From positions 23,503,866 through 23,567,865 of the forward strand of contig OX387185.1 in the NCBI GenBank assembly GCA_947561395.2: a stretch of 64,000 nt of DNA. Direction: 5' to 3'. The position numbers were made by a program, and so were the translations under genes. This document shows, in pieces, positions 46,283 through 57,327 of the stretch. Positions within the stretch are counted from its first letter, which is position 1; each line of letters begins with the position of its first letter. The notes below the pieces were generated by a model. It had not been told where the DNA came from. It saw nothing but the letters and a program-made list of their open reading frames with translations, and searched no databases. This stretch comes from Buxus sempervirens (Eukaryota > Streptophyta > Magnoliopsida > Buxales > Buxaceae).

Positions 46283-47598
46283 CCCTCAACCCAGTCGGAC
46301 CCTGGTTATCAAATGAGTCAACTAGGTGAATATAAGCAGATTTAGGAAGTACTTCTTGTCCAACCTTAGTGGTTTATGGAACTTATGCAATTACATGATA
46401 TTGGGGATCCTGTCACAAGGACGAGATAATTGTCTAAGGAAAGTGGAATTTAAGTGGTTCCCTGTGACCCTCCACTTACTTGGGGATCCACCCAAGCATT
46501 GTATTACATACTGTTCTGTATTCTCACTATAAAAGCGACATTAAGGAACCCTTAATCAGCCTATTATCCGAGAATCACCCGAGCAGACACAGCACTTGGC
46601 TCCACTGCACACACAAGCACCTTACTACACCGTGAATGAATTTTTTAACTGCGTGGGGTGACATGCACGAGGGAGTCTGCATGAATGATCCGAACTGAAT
46701 GCTGTCTACACCATGTGAATACTCTTCTTAACCAAAACCTAGATCTCTCTAGCAGCCACCCTTCTTTAATCGAGAAACTTACTTTTGGGATGGTATTAGC
46801 CCTACGCTCCCGTGGCTTGCCGGGGAAAGCAGGGTAAACCCATCTCCCCAGGTTTCTAGATTCTTCAAGCGCCATTGGTTTCTTGCCATGGTACGCGAAG
46901 GGTCTAGTACTTGGCTCAGACCCTTGAAGGCAGGTGCCTTGGGCTGGGTATCCTTCCCCACCTATTACTTCTGATAAACCCTGATGTGAGCATGAACATG
47001 AATGAACATAAAATCTATCTGGGTCATTAACCCCCAACCCCCACCTTCGTTGGTCTTAACCCTAATTTAAGGAAATTAACTCGATTTAATCCATGCATTC
47101 AAGTCAGTCTTGGTTCAGTTGAAAGCCGGCCAGATCAGACAGAAATGGGTCAGAACAGAGGCAGAAAAAACCCTAGAAATAGGATTTCAGCTCACCTGTT
47201 AAGTAACAAATTTGTACCCTCCTTTTGGGTTCTCAACAACCCTAAAGGTGATTCTTTTTCCCGATTTGTTTTTGTAAATTTCGCCCTCGAAGGCAAGTTG
47301 TAAACATTATTTTCAGTCCGACACTGGGGGCAGATGAAAGGGCAGATGAAAGAGCAGATGAAAGAACAGATGAAAGAAAAGGCCGACTAAGACCTGAATG
47401 CGTTTTCCAAACATTTAAAGGACATAACCCTTAAAACCCATAACTTGAGTGCTTGGATTTGATTTCTGTGATTGATAATTGCATGAACTGCTTAGGCATC
47501 GATTTAATTTTTGCATATCTTGTTGCATGCCTTAGACTAATTTAGAGTTTTTGGTGGAAAACCCTGAATTGACTTAGAATTTCAATCGGATAGTCGGC
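46283..47598 (+). other. Element D 5' leader
   Basis: Untranslated. It is related to the leaders of A (13071-14980) and C. It contains a short 'gcagatgaaaga'-type tandem at about 47330-47385. No gene seen. Confidence 0.7.
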
Positions 47599-49032
47599 AT
47601 GACATCTTCATCTTCGACTGAGAGAGTTCGCTTCCCCAGGATAGAGAAGTGTGCCTTTGATACCCCTTGGATCCATTCTTGGACAAGGCAATTACAAGGA
47701 GATGAGCAAATTAAATGGGAACAGAAATACCACATGGGACAAACCCTGTCCCTGTTAAATGTGCCCATTAATTGGGACATGATTCAGGCGGCCCTACCTT
47801 TCTGGGATCACCAACTTTCCCTTTTTAGGTTCGGAACTAATGAGTTAACTCCCACAATTGAGGAATTCGAACTATTCCTCCGATTCCGTGACCATGGAGA
47901 ACCAGCCAGGCCAAACCTCAAAGATAGCTACAAGAATGAAGCTTGTACTTTCTTTGGCCTACCAAGAGGAGAATTCCAGACCTTATGAGGTGACCAAGCA
48001 TTCACGCGGGTCTCTAAAACCTTCATCGCTGAAAAGATAAGGGATAAAAAGCAGGAAAGACCCCGTGTTTGGTGGGACACCTTCACCCTCGTGGTTCTGT
48101 CACAACTCTTCTTTCCTACCGGGGGAGACACCATTAATTTGGCCCTCATGGAAATTGTAGACCAACTCCAGGTGAAATTCCGAATTGCACCACTGATCCT
48201 TGCTCAGCTATATCATGCCTCGACCATGACCAAGAACGGAACTAGGAGGTTTCAGGGATGCGCTCCTCTCCTACACATTTGGCTTCAAGATCACCTGATG
48301 GTTGCTGAACCTATCAGCCCACGTTATGGGTACGTTCGTGACAATGTCACATTGATGGCCCGAAGAGAGATTAGACCAGACTTACCTTCCAGAGAGGACT
48401 GGTTTGACCACTTTCTCCAACTGAAAGGAGAAACGGATATAAGATGGGGAGGCACGTTTGACCAAACATATACCCCCGTCATAGCTTTCAGGAAAAGACA
48501 TTGCCTAGCCTTGATAGGCTTGACCCATGCCATGCCATACTATCCGGTTCGAATTCTGAGACAGTTTGGGAAGTCTCAGGGAATACCGATCAAGGATGAG
48601 GCGGAAGGTTTAACTGGCCCACTTACATGGGAATTGAAGAAAAAATTGGAGAAGGAATGGCAACACGTGCACATACTCCAAGAGGACATTTTCACTGCAT
48701 CCGACGTTCGTAATTACGAACAATGGATTGCTCGAGAAACTGGCCTAGACAGCCCACCTCCTCTCCATATCGTCACCTCTGACGATATCCCAGTTCCGCC
48801 CCCTGACACATACAGGGATAGGGTGGCCGAACTGCGGGAATCTCATTCTCGGATCCACCGTGCATACGTGGATTCCGAGAGTAAAAACAAGCAGGCCAAT
48901 GAGGCCCTTCAACAGCAGCTTGACACCATGCGCAGACGCGCAAAAGAGGACCGACGTCTGCGGAATAAACTTCTGAGTGCCTTGAAAAGGCGAGACGTGT
49001 CCTCTCATTATGATGATGACCAACCTAGCTAG
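47599..49032 (+). pseudogene. Element D ORF1, DUF7745-like protein (one stop)
   Basis: A frame of 478 codons from ATG 47599 to TAG 49030-49032, interrupted once by TGA at 47986-47988. C's copy has a sense codon there. The N-terminal half (SLLNVPINWDMIQAAL, FWDHQLSLFRFG, NELTPTIEEFELFL) matches the plant DUF7745 family as I recall it, and the 'F-R-F-G..E-L-T-P-T-[IL]-E-[ED]' pattern resembles the plant mobile domain (PMD). The middle contains SREDWFDHFLQLKG and GLTHAMPYYPVRILRQFG. The C-terminal about 65 residues are charged and predicted helical (RVAELRESHSRIHRAY .. QQQLDTMRRRAKEDRRLR), ending in an acidic tail. Ogre ORF1 has no proven role. Its place before gag, in the leader, suggests separate translation or splicing out. 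Confidence 0.85.
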
Positions 49033-49630
49033 ACTCTAGGTTTGTTTCTTTTTTTTAATCATGTAATTGCTTGTTCTGAATTTTGGCATTGTACTTCTTT
49101 TTCCATGAAAAATTTTGTGCTAGATTTAATAAAGTCAGTTAAGGCATCCTCAAATTCCTTTTTCAAACAGTCTGGCCCCAATCCTTCGACTTCAAAACTT
49201 TCAGGCGATCTGAATGAAGAACTCGCCAAATTTGAACCCATGGGTTCTGAATAAAGAACACCCAATTCCTACCCAGCTTTCAAATCTTCAGAGATTATCA
49301 ATTCTGAATTTAAATCTTAAACCTTTAAGGGTTCTGAATAAAGAACATCCAATTCTTACCAACTTTCAAATCTTCAATTTCAAATTTAAGTCTTAAAGGG
49401 TTCTTGCAACTAATTCTAAAACTTTCAGGCAATTTGAATAAAGAACTTGTCAAGAGAGTCTTTAAATCCAAGGGGGTTCTGAGTAAAGAACACCTCATCC
49501 TTATCAACACTCAAACTTTCAAGTTTCAAGTTTAAGTCTTAAAACCCCAGGGTTCTGAATAAAGAACACCCAATCCCTTGAGCTCAGATCACACCCGTCT
49601 GATTTATAAGATCACACGGTCAGCCTATGG
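49033..49630 (+). repeat. Direct repeats after ORF1, element D
   Basis: About four loose copies of a unit containing 'gggttctgaataaagaaca' followed by 'cccaatyctyaccaactttcaaa', between about 49230 and 49575. Non-coding. Confidence 0.7.
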
Positions 49631-50150
49631 GGCACCAAAGCCACTGGTAATTAAACCAGAAAATTGGCAGAGGATCGTCCTGGCATAGCATACCCCGTTG
49701 TGTGGCACCAAGGTCAAGCAACTAAGCTGACGACTAAGGTACGCTCGGGTATCCCTAGCCGAATTTTAGGGCACTGAAGCCACTGGTAATTAAACCAGAA
49801 AATTGGCAGAGGTTCGTCCTGGCATAGCATACCCCGTTGTATGGCACCAAGGTCAAGCAACTAAGCTAACGACTAAGGTACGCTCAGGTATCCCTAGCCG
49901 AACTCTTAGGGCACTGAAGCCACTGGTGTTTAAACTAGAAAATTGGTGGAAGATCGTCCTGGCATAGCCTTCCCCGTTGTGAGGCGTCAAAGTAAATGGT
50001 GATTAAACCAACGACTAGCTAAGACACGCCCGGGAACTACTAGCCGAAGTCAGGTGCTAAAACCATCAGAGATTAAACTGAAAATTGGTTGAGGTACACC
50101 TGGATGTTGCTGTTTAGCTCATCCCCTGCGGAGACTTAACATAGTCCAAC
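49631..50150 (+). repeat. 140-bp tandem repeat, element D
   Basis: Units begin at 49631, 49770, 49910 and about 50052 ('ggcactgaagccactggt'), about 140 bp each, with the last truncated. Each includes 'attaaaccagaaaattgg' and 'cgtcctggcatagcat'. Non-coding. Confidence 0.85.
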
Positions 50151-50185
50151 CTAGTGATACTGAGCTCAAACTAACCTTTTAAACC

Positions 50186-50760
50186 GGGTTCTCTCCCCCA
50201 GCCGCTTGGCTAAAACAGACCAGTCTAAACCGGGTTCTCTCCCCCAGCCGCTTGGCTAAAATAGACCAGTCTAAACCAGGTTCTCTCCCCCAGCCATTTG
50301 GCTAAAACAGACCAGTCTAAGCCGGGTTCTCTCTCCCAACCGTTTGGTTAAAACAGATCGATTTAGGGTTCTCTCCCCCAACCGTTTGGCTAAAACAGAC
50401 CAGTCTAAGCCGGGTTCTCTCTCCCAACCGTTTGGTTAAAACAGATCAATTCAGGGTTCTCTCCCCCAGCCATTTGGCTAAAACAGACCAGTCTAAGCCG
50501 GGTTCTCTCTCCCAACCGTTTGGTTAAAACAGATCGATTCAGGGTTCTCTCCCCCAGCCGTTTGGCTAAAACAGACCAGTCTAAGCCGGGTTCTCTCTCC
50601 CAACCGTTTGGTTAAAACAGATCAATTCAGGGTTCTCTCCCCCAGCCGTTTGGCTAAAACAGACCAGTATAAGCCGGGTTCTCTCTCCCAACCGTTTGGT
50701 TAAAATAGATCAATTCAGGGTTCTCTTTCCCAGCCGTTTGGCTAAAATAGATTACGAGTC
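50186..50760 (+). repeat. 46/42-bp tandem array before gag, element D
   Basis: Thirteen units starting at 50186, 50232, 50278, 50324, 50366, 50412, 50454, 50500 and onward. The first are 46 bp; then 46- and 42-bp units alternate, giving an 88-bp higher-order period. Core: GGGTTCTCTCCCCCAG + CCGTTTGGCTAAAACAGA. The first half is a pyrimidine tract ending in CAG, the form of a plant 3' splice site; the alternate units end in CCCAAC instead. It is homologous to the inverted array in C. Confidence 0.88.
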
Positions 50761-50865
50761 CCTATCATTTCGAAAATAATTCAAACATGTTGATCCTTGA
50801 TCCTTCTTTACAGTTAAAATATATCAGTAATCATGCATATAAGTTGCACTAATATCCATTGGTTG

Positions 50866-50885
50866 CCCTTCCCAGGTACCAAAAT
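50866..50885 (+). promoter_or_regulatory. Possible splice acceptor before gag, element D
   Basis: GCCCTTCCCAG^GTACCAAAA (exon start 50876), 56 bp before the gag ATG. Matched in C (minus, about 41160) and more weakly in A (about 19007). Confidence 0.4.
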
Positions 50886-50931
50886 TGCTTCCCGAAGCCC
50901 GTACCTGTTAAGATCCAGAAGAAGACTTGAG

Positions 50932-53900
50932 ATGGAACAGCCAAGAGAACAGACCTCGCCAGGACAGGACCAGGCAGAGTCCAGCCAGGCACAGACAGTG
51001 ATTGATCTACAACAAAGGATTGATAGCATGGGGACTATTATTCAAGAGTTAATGGCAGAACTAAGAGAACTCAGGATGGCTCCCCCAGCTGCACCAGTGA
51101 CCTTACAGCAACCGATTGCTCCACCGCAGATGGATGCTCCACCACCATACCCTGCGTACCCAGCTCCGTTGGTACCGCCTCCACCTCCGCAAGCTGTGCC
51201 TCTTCCTCAGGTTATTGCACCTGCCCAACTGGGGCAAGAAGAAGAAGATTGGTATAGAACACAGCAGGCCCAGTTTGATGAAAAGATGGCAGCCACCAAG
51301 TTAAAGGTAGATGCTTTGCGTGAAGAGCTAAAAAGCCTACGACCCAGTTCGGTCCCCATGGAGGCTACTTTAGAAAGCCTCTGCTTCTTCTCCGATGTTC
51401 AACTTCCACCAAAATTCAAGTGCCCTGACTTGCATCAGTTTGACGGCACCGGGTGCCCGTTAAACCACCTAAGGTCATACTCTGGAGATATGTGTCAATA
51501 TGCTAAAGATGAAAAAATTATGATACAGTTCTTTCAGAGATCGCTGACAGGAGCAGCATACAACTGGTTTTTGGGTTTGGATAAAACTAAGATCAAGAGT
51601 TGGAATGATTTAGCTGCCAAGTTCATTCAGCAGTACCGTTTGAACAGTCAGATTGTGCAAACTAGGGCTAAACTGCAAAGGTTGACAAAGAAGAATCAGG
51701 AATCTGTGCGAGAATATGCCAAGAGATGGAAAGAATTGGCGACCCTAGTCCAACCCCCACTACTTGAACAAGAGATGACCTCTTTGTTCGTTGCATCACT
51801 TGGACAGCCATTCTTTTCCCTGCTACTGGGGCAAAGCACTTCTAACTTCAATGACTTGATTCTGACAGCAGATAGGATTGAAGATGCTGTAAGGGCTGGT
51901 AAGATAGATGGTAGTGGTCAGGGCCCTACACAGAGGAGGCCTGCAACTGGACAGAGTGGCAGAAATCAGGGGCAAGAGCCTAGGAGACAAGAAACCCAGG
52001 CAATTAATTATGTACAGCCAACACAGCCCTATCACATTGCCCAGAGGAATGAAAGTCAGGGGCAACCTATGAGAAGAACCAGAGAAGAGGCAGAGGCAAG
52101 GATGAAGAGGGTTTTTACCTCGCTACCTTATGCACCTGCAGAACTTTTGGCTACGCTGCTGAAGAAGGGGTACCTTCAAATCAAGCCTCCTAACCCCAGA
52201 ATGATCAACTCACGAAGTTATAATACAGCAGAGAGATGCGAGTATCATTCTAGAGCTCCCGGGCATTCAAAAAATCGATGCTGGGATTTGAGGCACGACA
52301 TACAGGATCTGATAGACAGTAAGAAGATCTCTGTAGATCCCCCAGCACCAGCAGCACCTACTCCTCCTACTGGTACAACCACTAACCCCCTCCCAAACCA
52401 TAATAAGGCTTCTGGCAGCGGAACAGTACATCAAATCACCAGTGATCAAGGCAGTGAACTACAGGTTGACCCGTCCTTATTGATCGAACGACCGGGGCAA
52501 GTGGTCAGGATTCATCTCCAAGAAGGAGCAATCTATCAACAGATACATGTCATTAATGAAGAGGAGAATGAAGAAACCTTCATGGGGTTCCCTCTGGTGC
52601 ATTTCAACCTTCCCGAACCAGAGCCTTTCTATCCTCCACCTGTCCCAAACTCACCCCCACTGAATATCTTCGACATGATGAACCCATTCAATGAGCCTGT
52701 GGACTTCCTACTGGAACCACCAACCCTCAACTTACATCAACTTCACCTTAACCCAACCTACTCCGCTGTGCCTCCACCTTACCAATTCCTACCCATGTAC
52801 CATGATTCTACCATCACTTTCACTGAAAGAGAAGTCAATCGGATCACCCGTTCTGGTCGATACATAAACCCTAACCCTCCACCTACACCAGAGGGAGAGA
52901 CTAGTGAAGAAAGAACAAGGAAAGAGAAAGGGAAGGATGTGGCTACTGAATTGCCACAGACCCATAAGAAGAAAGGAAAGGCCCCAGAAGAAGAGATTGA
53001 AAAACTCCACTGTAGTGCCTTCACTCCGGAGTATGATCTAGTGCAGCAATTGAATAAGACACCAGCCCAGATATCCATTATGCGTCTCTTATTAGATTCA
53101 GACAAACATAAAGACGTACTTATGAGAATACTGGGTGATACTCATGTGCCTGATGACATCAGCCCTGAGCAGCTGGAGACAGTAATGTATATAATTGCTA
53201 CGCCTGAAGTAATCTCTTTTTCCTCAGCAGACTTGCCCCCTGAAGGTCATAATCACACAGAGCCTCTGTTTATCACAGTAAGATGCTCCAACTTAATAGT
53301 GAGACGAGTCATGATCGATAACGGGTCAGCTCTGAATATCTACCCAGTCAGGACCTTCCACAGTCTGTAGCTGAACGCTGATTTGATCAAACCCAGCTCC
53401 AACAATGTCCGCGGGTTTGACAATGCCAAGAAGGATTCCCTTGGGGAAGTTACTCTGAAAATTACAATTGCTGAAAGGGCCTTCTTCATCACCTTTGAGT
53501 TGATGGACATCAATGCCTCCTTTAATTTGCTGATTGGAAGACCTTGGTTACATCAAGCAGGGGCAGTCCCGTCCACCTTACATCGAATGATCCGATTCAT
53601 TTCAGGAAATCAATTGATCACGGTGCATGCAGAAAATCACAGAGAATTTGAACAAGGAGGGGTACCTGTGGTTGATTATGAACTGCCTACTTCCCTGAAC
53701 TTTCAAGCCATTGAAATGGTGCAAGTAAACAGCATTCCTACTCCTCTGCAATCAGACTTATCCCGCAGAAGGAAAAGAAAGAGCATGTTCGGTGCTGCTG
53801 AATGCGCCGACTGGGGCCTCCGAGTAGGAGAGGGATTGGGCAAATACAAGCAAGGCATCAAGTCTGCAATCCAGCCATGTGAGAAATCTGTGGGCTTTGG

Positions 53901-54384
53901 ATTGGGGTTTGTTCCTGAACCTGAAGACTATGCCAGGCTATTTGGCAGGAAAGCTGAACGAAAAAGGGCACGAGCAGAAGGAAGGGACCCAAATTAGCCC
54001 ATTTGTGTACATGGCCAATTATACCATCACTTTACCAATATGGAGAGGGAAGCTGCACAAGCCATTCAGAACATAGTCCCCCAGGGATGGGGCGATGAGT
54101 TCAATGATCCAGTTGAGCAAGCAGAAGCTGATTATCTGCAAAGGTTATGGGATGAACCTCCCTTGCCTCAGGAGACAGTTACAGAAGAGAACTCAGAGGC
54201 TCTCAGTGGAATGATGGAAGAACTGTCTGCTTTGTTCTCTTGGCAGTCAGTTGACACCGAAAAACCAGCTATCCCAGAAGAAGCATTTGCCTATCCATCA
54301 GATGATGTCGGGGCACCGCCAACTGAGGCTGAAGAAGAAGAGCCAGCTCAGTACATCTACATGATGGAAAGCCAGGATAGTTAA
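50932..54384 (+). pseudogene. Element D gag-protease polyprotein (in-frame stops)
   Basis: ATG 50932 (MEQPREQTSPGQ). Gag: coiled coil (IDSMGTIIQELMAELREL), Pro-rich linker, gag core at about 51360-51910 (LPPKFKCPDL .. GDMCQYAK .. REYAKRW), zinc-knuckle variant CEYHSRAPGHSKNRC (CX2HX5HX4C) near 52240. The protease has its active-site IDNGSALN near 53317 and a RPWL end motif near 53545, but TAG at 53368-53370 splits it. A G-patch-like segment follows at about 53790-53920 (WGLRVGEGLGKYKQGI .. GFGLGF). More stops: TAG 53995-53997 and TAA 54382-54384, all in one frame. Gag up to 53367 is open (812 codons) and could make particles; the rest needs readthrough. Confidence 0.88.
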
Positions 54385-57327
54385 GGAGAATCCACTCCAA
54401 GACAAAGGTCTCCCCCACCTCCCATCTGCATTATACACCCAAGTACCAAGGATGGTTTGGGTCAAATGTTCCAGAATATGCCCCAAGTACTGGGACTGCC
54501 CACTGAGCTGGCTTATCATGAAACTTATGGTAATTGGGCACCTGACGAATATTCTTCCAGCAGGAGGGATGAATCATCAGGAAAATATGTAACCAAGGCA
54601 TTGCCTAAGGTGGAACCACCCAACGAAGTTACTATCCGGGTACCAGGGACTGTCATCCGCCGCGGGGTATGGATCAGTATATCATCAGAAGATTCAAGTC
54701 AGAATCAACCAAAGAAGGGCACAGCTAATGACCCCATCTGCATTTCCTCTGACAGCAGCATCAGCATGATACAAACCGGGAAGGTGAATGCAGTGACCGC
54801 TGTAACCAAGGACAAGCACGCATTGCAGAACTGGAGTTCGAGGCCACTTGCCACTCGCAAAGCCGAACTACCACAGGGAGTTTCTTCCACTTCTGAAATT
54901 CCCTCTGTAGATATTGCTGCACTTTTTAATAAATGCGTGAAGTCTTTTTATTATTTTTCTGCTTCTGTGAATAATTCTGCAAGTAAGCAAACTCAAAATC
55001 GCAACCTTAATATCAATCTCGACGCACACCTGAAAAATTCGGAGCACGAGATAGATAATCAGGCTGCCACAATCAAACAAAAACAAAAAGGTCAAAAAGA
55101 ACAAAAAGAAATCCATAGCGTCGAGCAGGAATCAGATAACGACACTTACTCATCACAACTAGATGATTCAGAAATTATCCCCAGTGATTCTTTTGAACTT
55201 GAGGATAATGATGAACCATGGGAGACCCCACCTGAAATCCAATTTGCCTTGGACAGGCATGAAAAGGGTCTCCAGGCTAACATTGAGGAAACTGAACCTA
55301 TCAACATAGGTGAAATAGCACAACCAAGGATTCTTCAAGTTGGTAAAAAGCTGACATTATTACAGAAAACACAGATAACTGATTTTCTAAAATCCTACAC
55401 TGATGTGTTTGCATGGTCATATGAGGATATGCCTGGTTTAGACACAGACTTAGTTGTGCATCGGTTACCTATAAAGTCTGAGGCCACACCAGTGAAGCAA
55501 AAACTCAGACGCATGAAACCAGAATGGGCCCTGAAGATCAAAGAGGAAGTTGCCAAGCAGTTAAAAGCTAGGTTCTTGAAAGTTACAGATTACCCAGAAT
55601 GGTTAGCAAACATTGTGCCAGTCCCCAAGAAGGATGGAAGGGTCAGAATGTGCATTGATTACAGGGATCTAAACAAGGCAAGCCCAAAAGATGACTTTCC
55701 ATTGCCACACATTGATATACTGGTAGATAATACTGCAACTCATTCCATGTTCTCCTTTATGGATGGATTCTCTGGGTACAATCAAATACGAATGGCGCCT
55801 GAAGACATGGAAAAGACTTCCTTCATCACACACTGGGGCACATATTGCTACAAAGTGATGCCATTTGGGTTAAAGAATGCAGGCGCCACATACCAGCGAG
55901 CAATGACTTTGTTATTCCACGACCTGATGCATAAGGAGATGGAAGTATACGTGGATGATATGATTACAAAGTCAAAAGAAGAGGAAAGTCATTTGGTGAA
56001 CCTTGGAAAGGTGTTTGACAGGCTCATGGAATGCAAGCTCAGGCTGAACCCGAATAAGTGTGTATTCGGCGTTACCTCAGGGTAGCTGCTCGGATTCATA
56101 GTTGGAAAACGAGGCATTGAGGTTGACCCTGTCAAAGTGAAGGCCATATTGGAGATGCCTTCTCCATCCACAGAGAAAGAAGTAAGAGGTTTCCTTGGCA
56201 GATTACAGTACATCAGTCGGTTCATAGCACAGATGACTCCCGTGTGCGAACCGATATTTAAGTTGCTAAAGAAGGATAACCCAGTGGTCTGGAATGAAGA
56301 TTGCTAAGAAGCGTTTGACAAAATCAAGGCCTATTTAATGAGTCCGCCAACTTTGGTTCCCCCTGTACCAGGGCGACCGTTAATCATGTACTTGTCAGTC
56401 ACAGAAACAGCGGCTGGATGTGTCCTAGGGCAACATGACGATACAGGAAGAAAGCAACAAGCAATTTATTATCTGAGCAAGAAATTTACCAATTATGAAG
56501 TAAGATACACACTACTTGAGAAGACCTGTGGCGCATTGGTATGGGCAGCTCAGAAGCTCCGGCACTATCTCCTCAGTCATACTGTCTTCTTGATTTCAGA
56601 TACAAATCCCCTGAAGTACATTTTTGAAAAGCCAATCTCCACTGGAAGAATAGCCAAGTGGCAGGTTATCTTATCTGAGTATGACATTGTCTACACTACG
56701 AGAAAGGCAATAAAGGGACAGGAAGTAGCGGATCACCTGGCAGAACACCCTGTGCCTGACTATCAACCACTTCTCACCAGGTTGCCGGATGATGAAATTA
56801 TGTGTGCCGGATCAATAGAAAAGGTAACCGGATGGCAAATGTTCTTTGATGGAGCCGTCAACATCAATGGGAAAGGGATTGGAGCAGTAATCATTTCCCC
56901 AGAGGGAGTCCATCATCCAATAGCAGCAAAACTCTTGTTCGATTGCACTAACAACATGGCAGAATACGAAGCATGTGTGTTAGGCTTGCGAGCCGCGATT
57001 GAAATGAATATACAAAAGTTGAAAGTTTATGGTGATTCCTGTCTAATCATCTACCAAGTAATGGGGGATTGGCGGACTAAGGATCCTAAGTTGGTGCCAT
57101 ATCAGGAACTGATTAAGGAATTGGAAGGACAATTCAAAAGCGTGACATTTGATTATATGCCACGAGATAGAAATCAGTTTGCAGATGCCCTGGCAACACT
57201 GGCATCTATGGCAACCATCACTGGCGATACTTGGGTACAACCATTGGAGATAGAAGTACGGCATTCTCCTGTCTACTGTTTTAATGTTGAGAAGAGCACG
57301 CCAAAAGGGGAACCCTGGTATAAATAA
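54385..57327 (+). pseudogene. Element D pol: RT, degenerate RNase H, second (archaeal-type) RNase H
   Basis: Same frame as gag. After a variable acidic linker with a T-rich patch (about 54920-55000) comes the RT domain, about 55400-56080 (VPVPKKDGRVRMCIDYRDL, FPLPHID, MPFGLKNAG, catalytic YVDD). TAG at 56083-56085 and TAA near 56305-56307 interrupt. RNase H 1 (about 56340-56760) has lost its first catalytic Asp (LSVTETAAG where YTDAS-type is expected) but keeps E and SDTNPLKYI. A second RNase H at about 56830-57210 has FFDGAVN, MAEYEA, YGDS and FADALA, a full D-E-D-D set. This is the arrangement known in Tat elements, where an archaeal-type RNase H replaced the failing original. A small frameshift at 57315-57330 separates integrase. 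Confidence 0.92.

Noticed and set aside
53368..54384. Programmed readthrough for several stops in D
   Set aside because: Several scattered stops plus a frameshift, mostly C-to-T type, fit decay better; only the first is worth checking.
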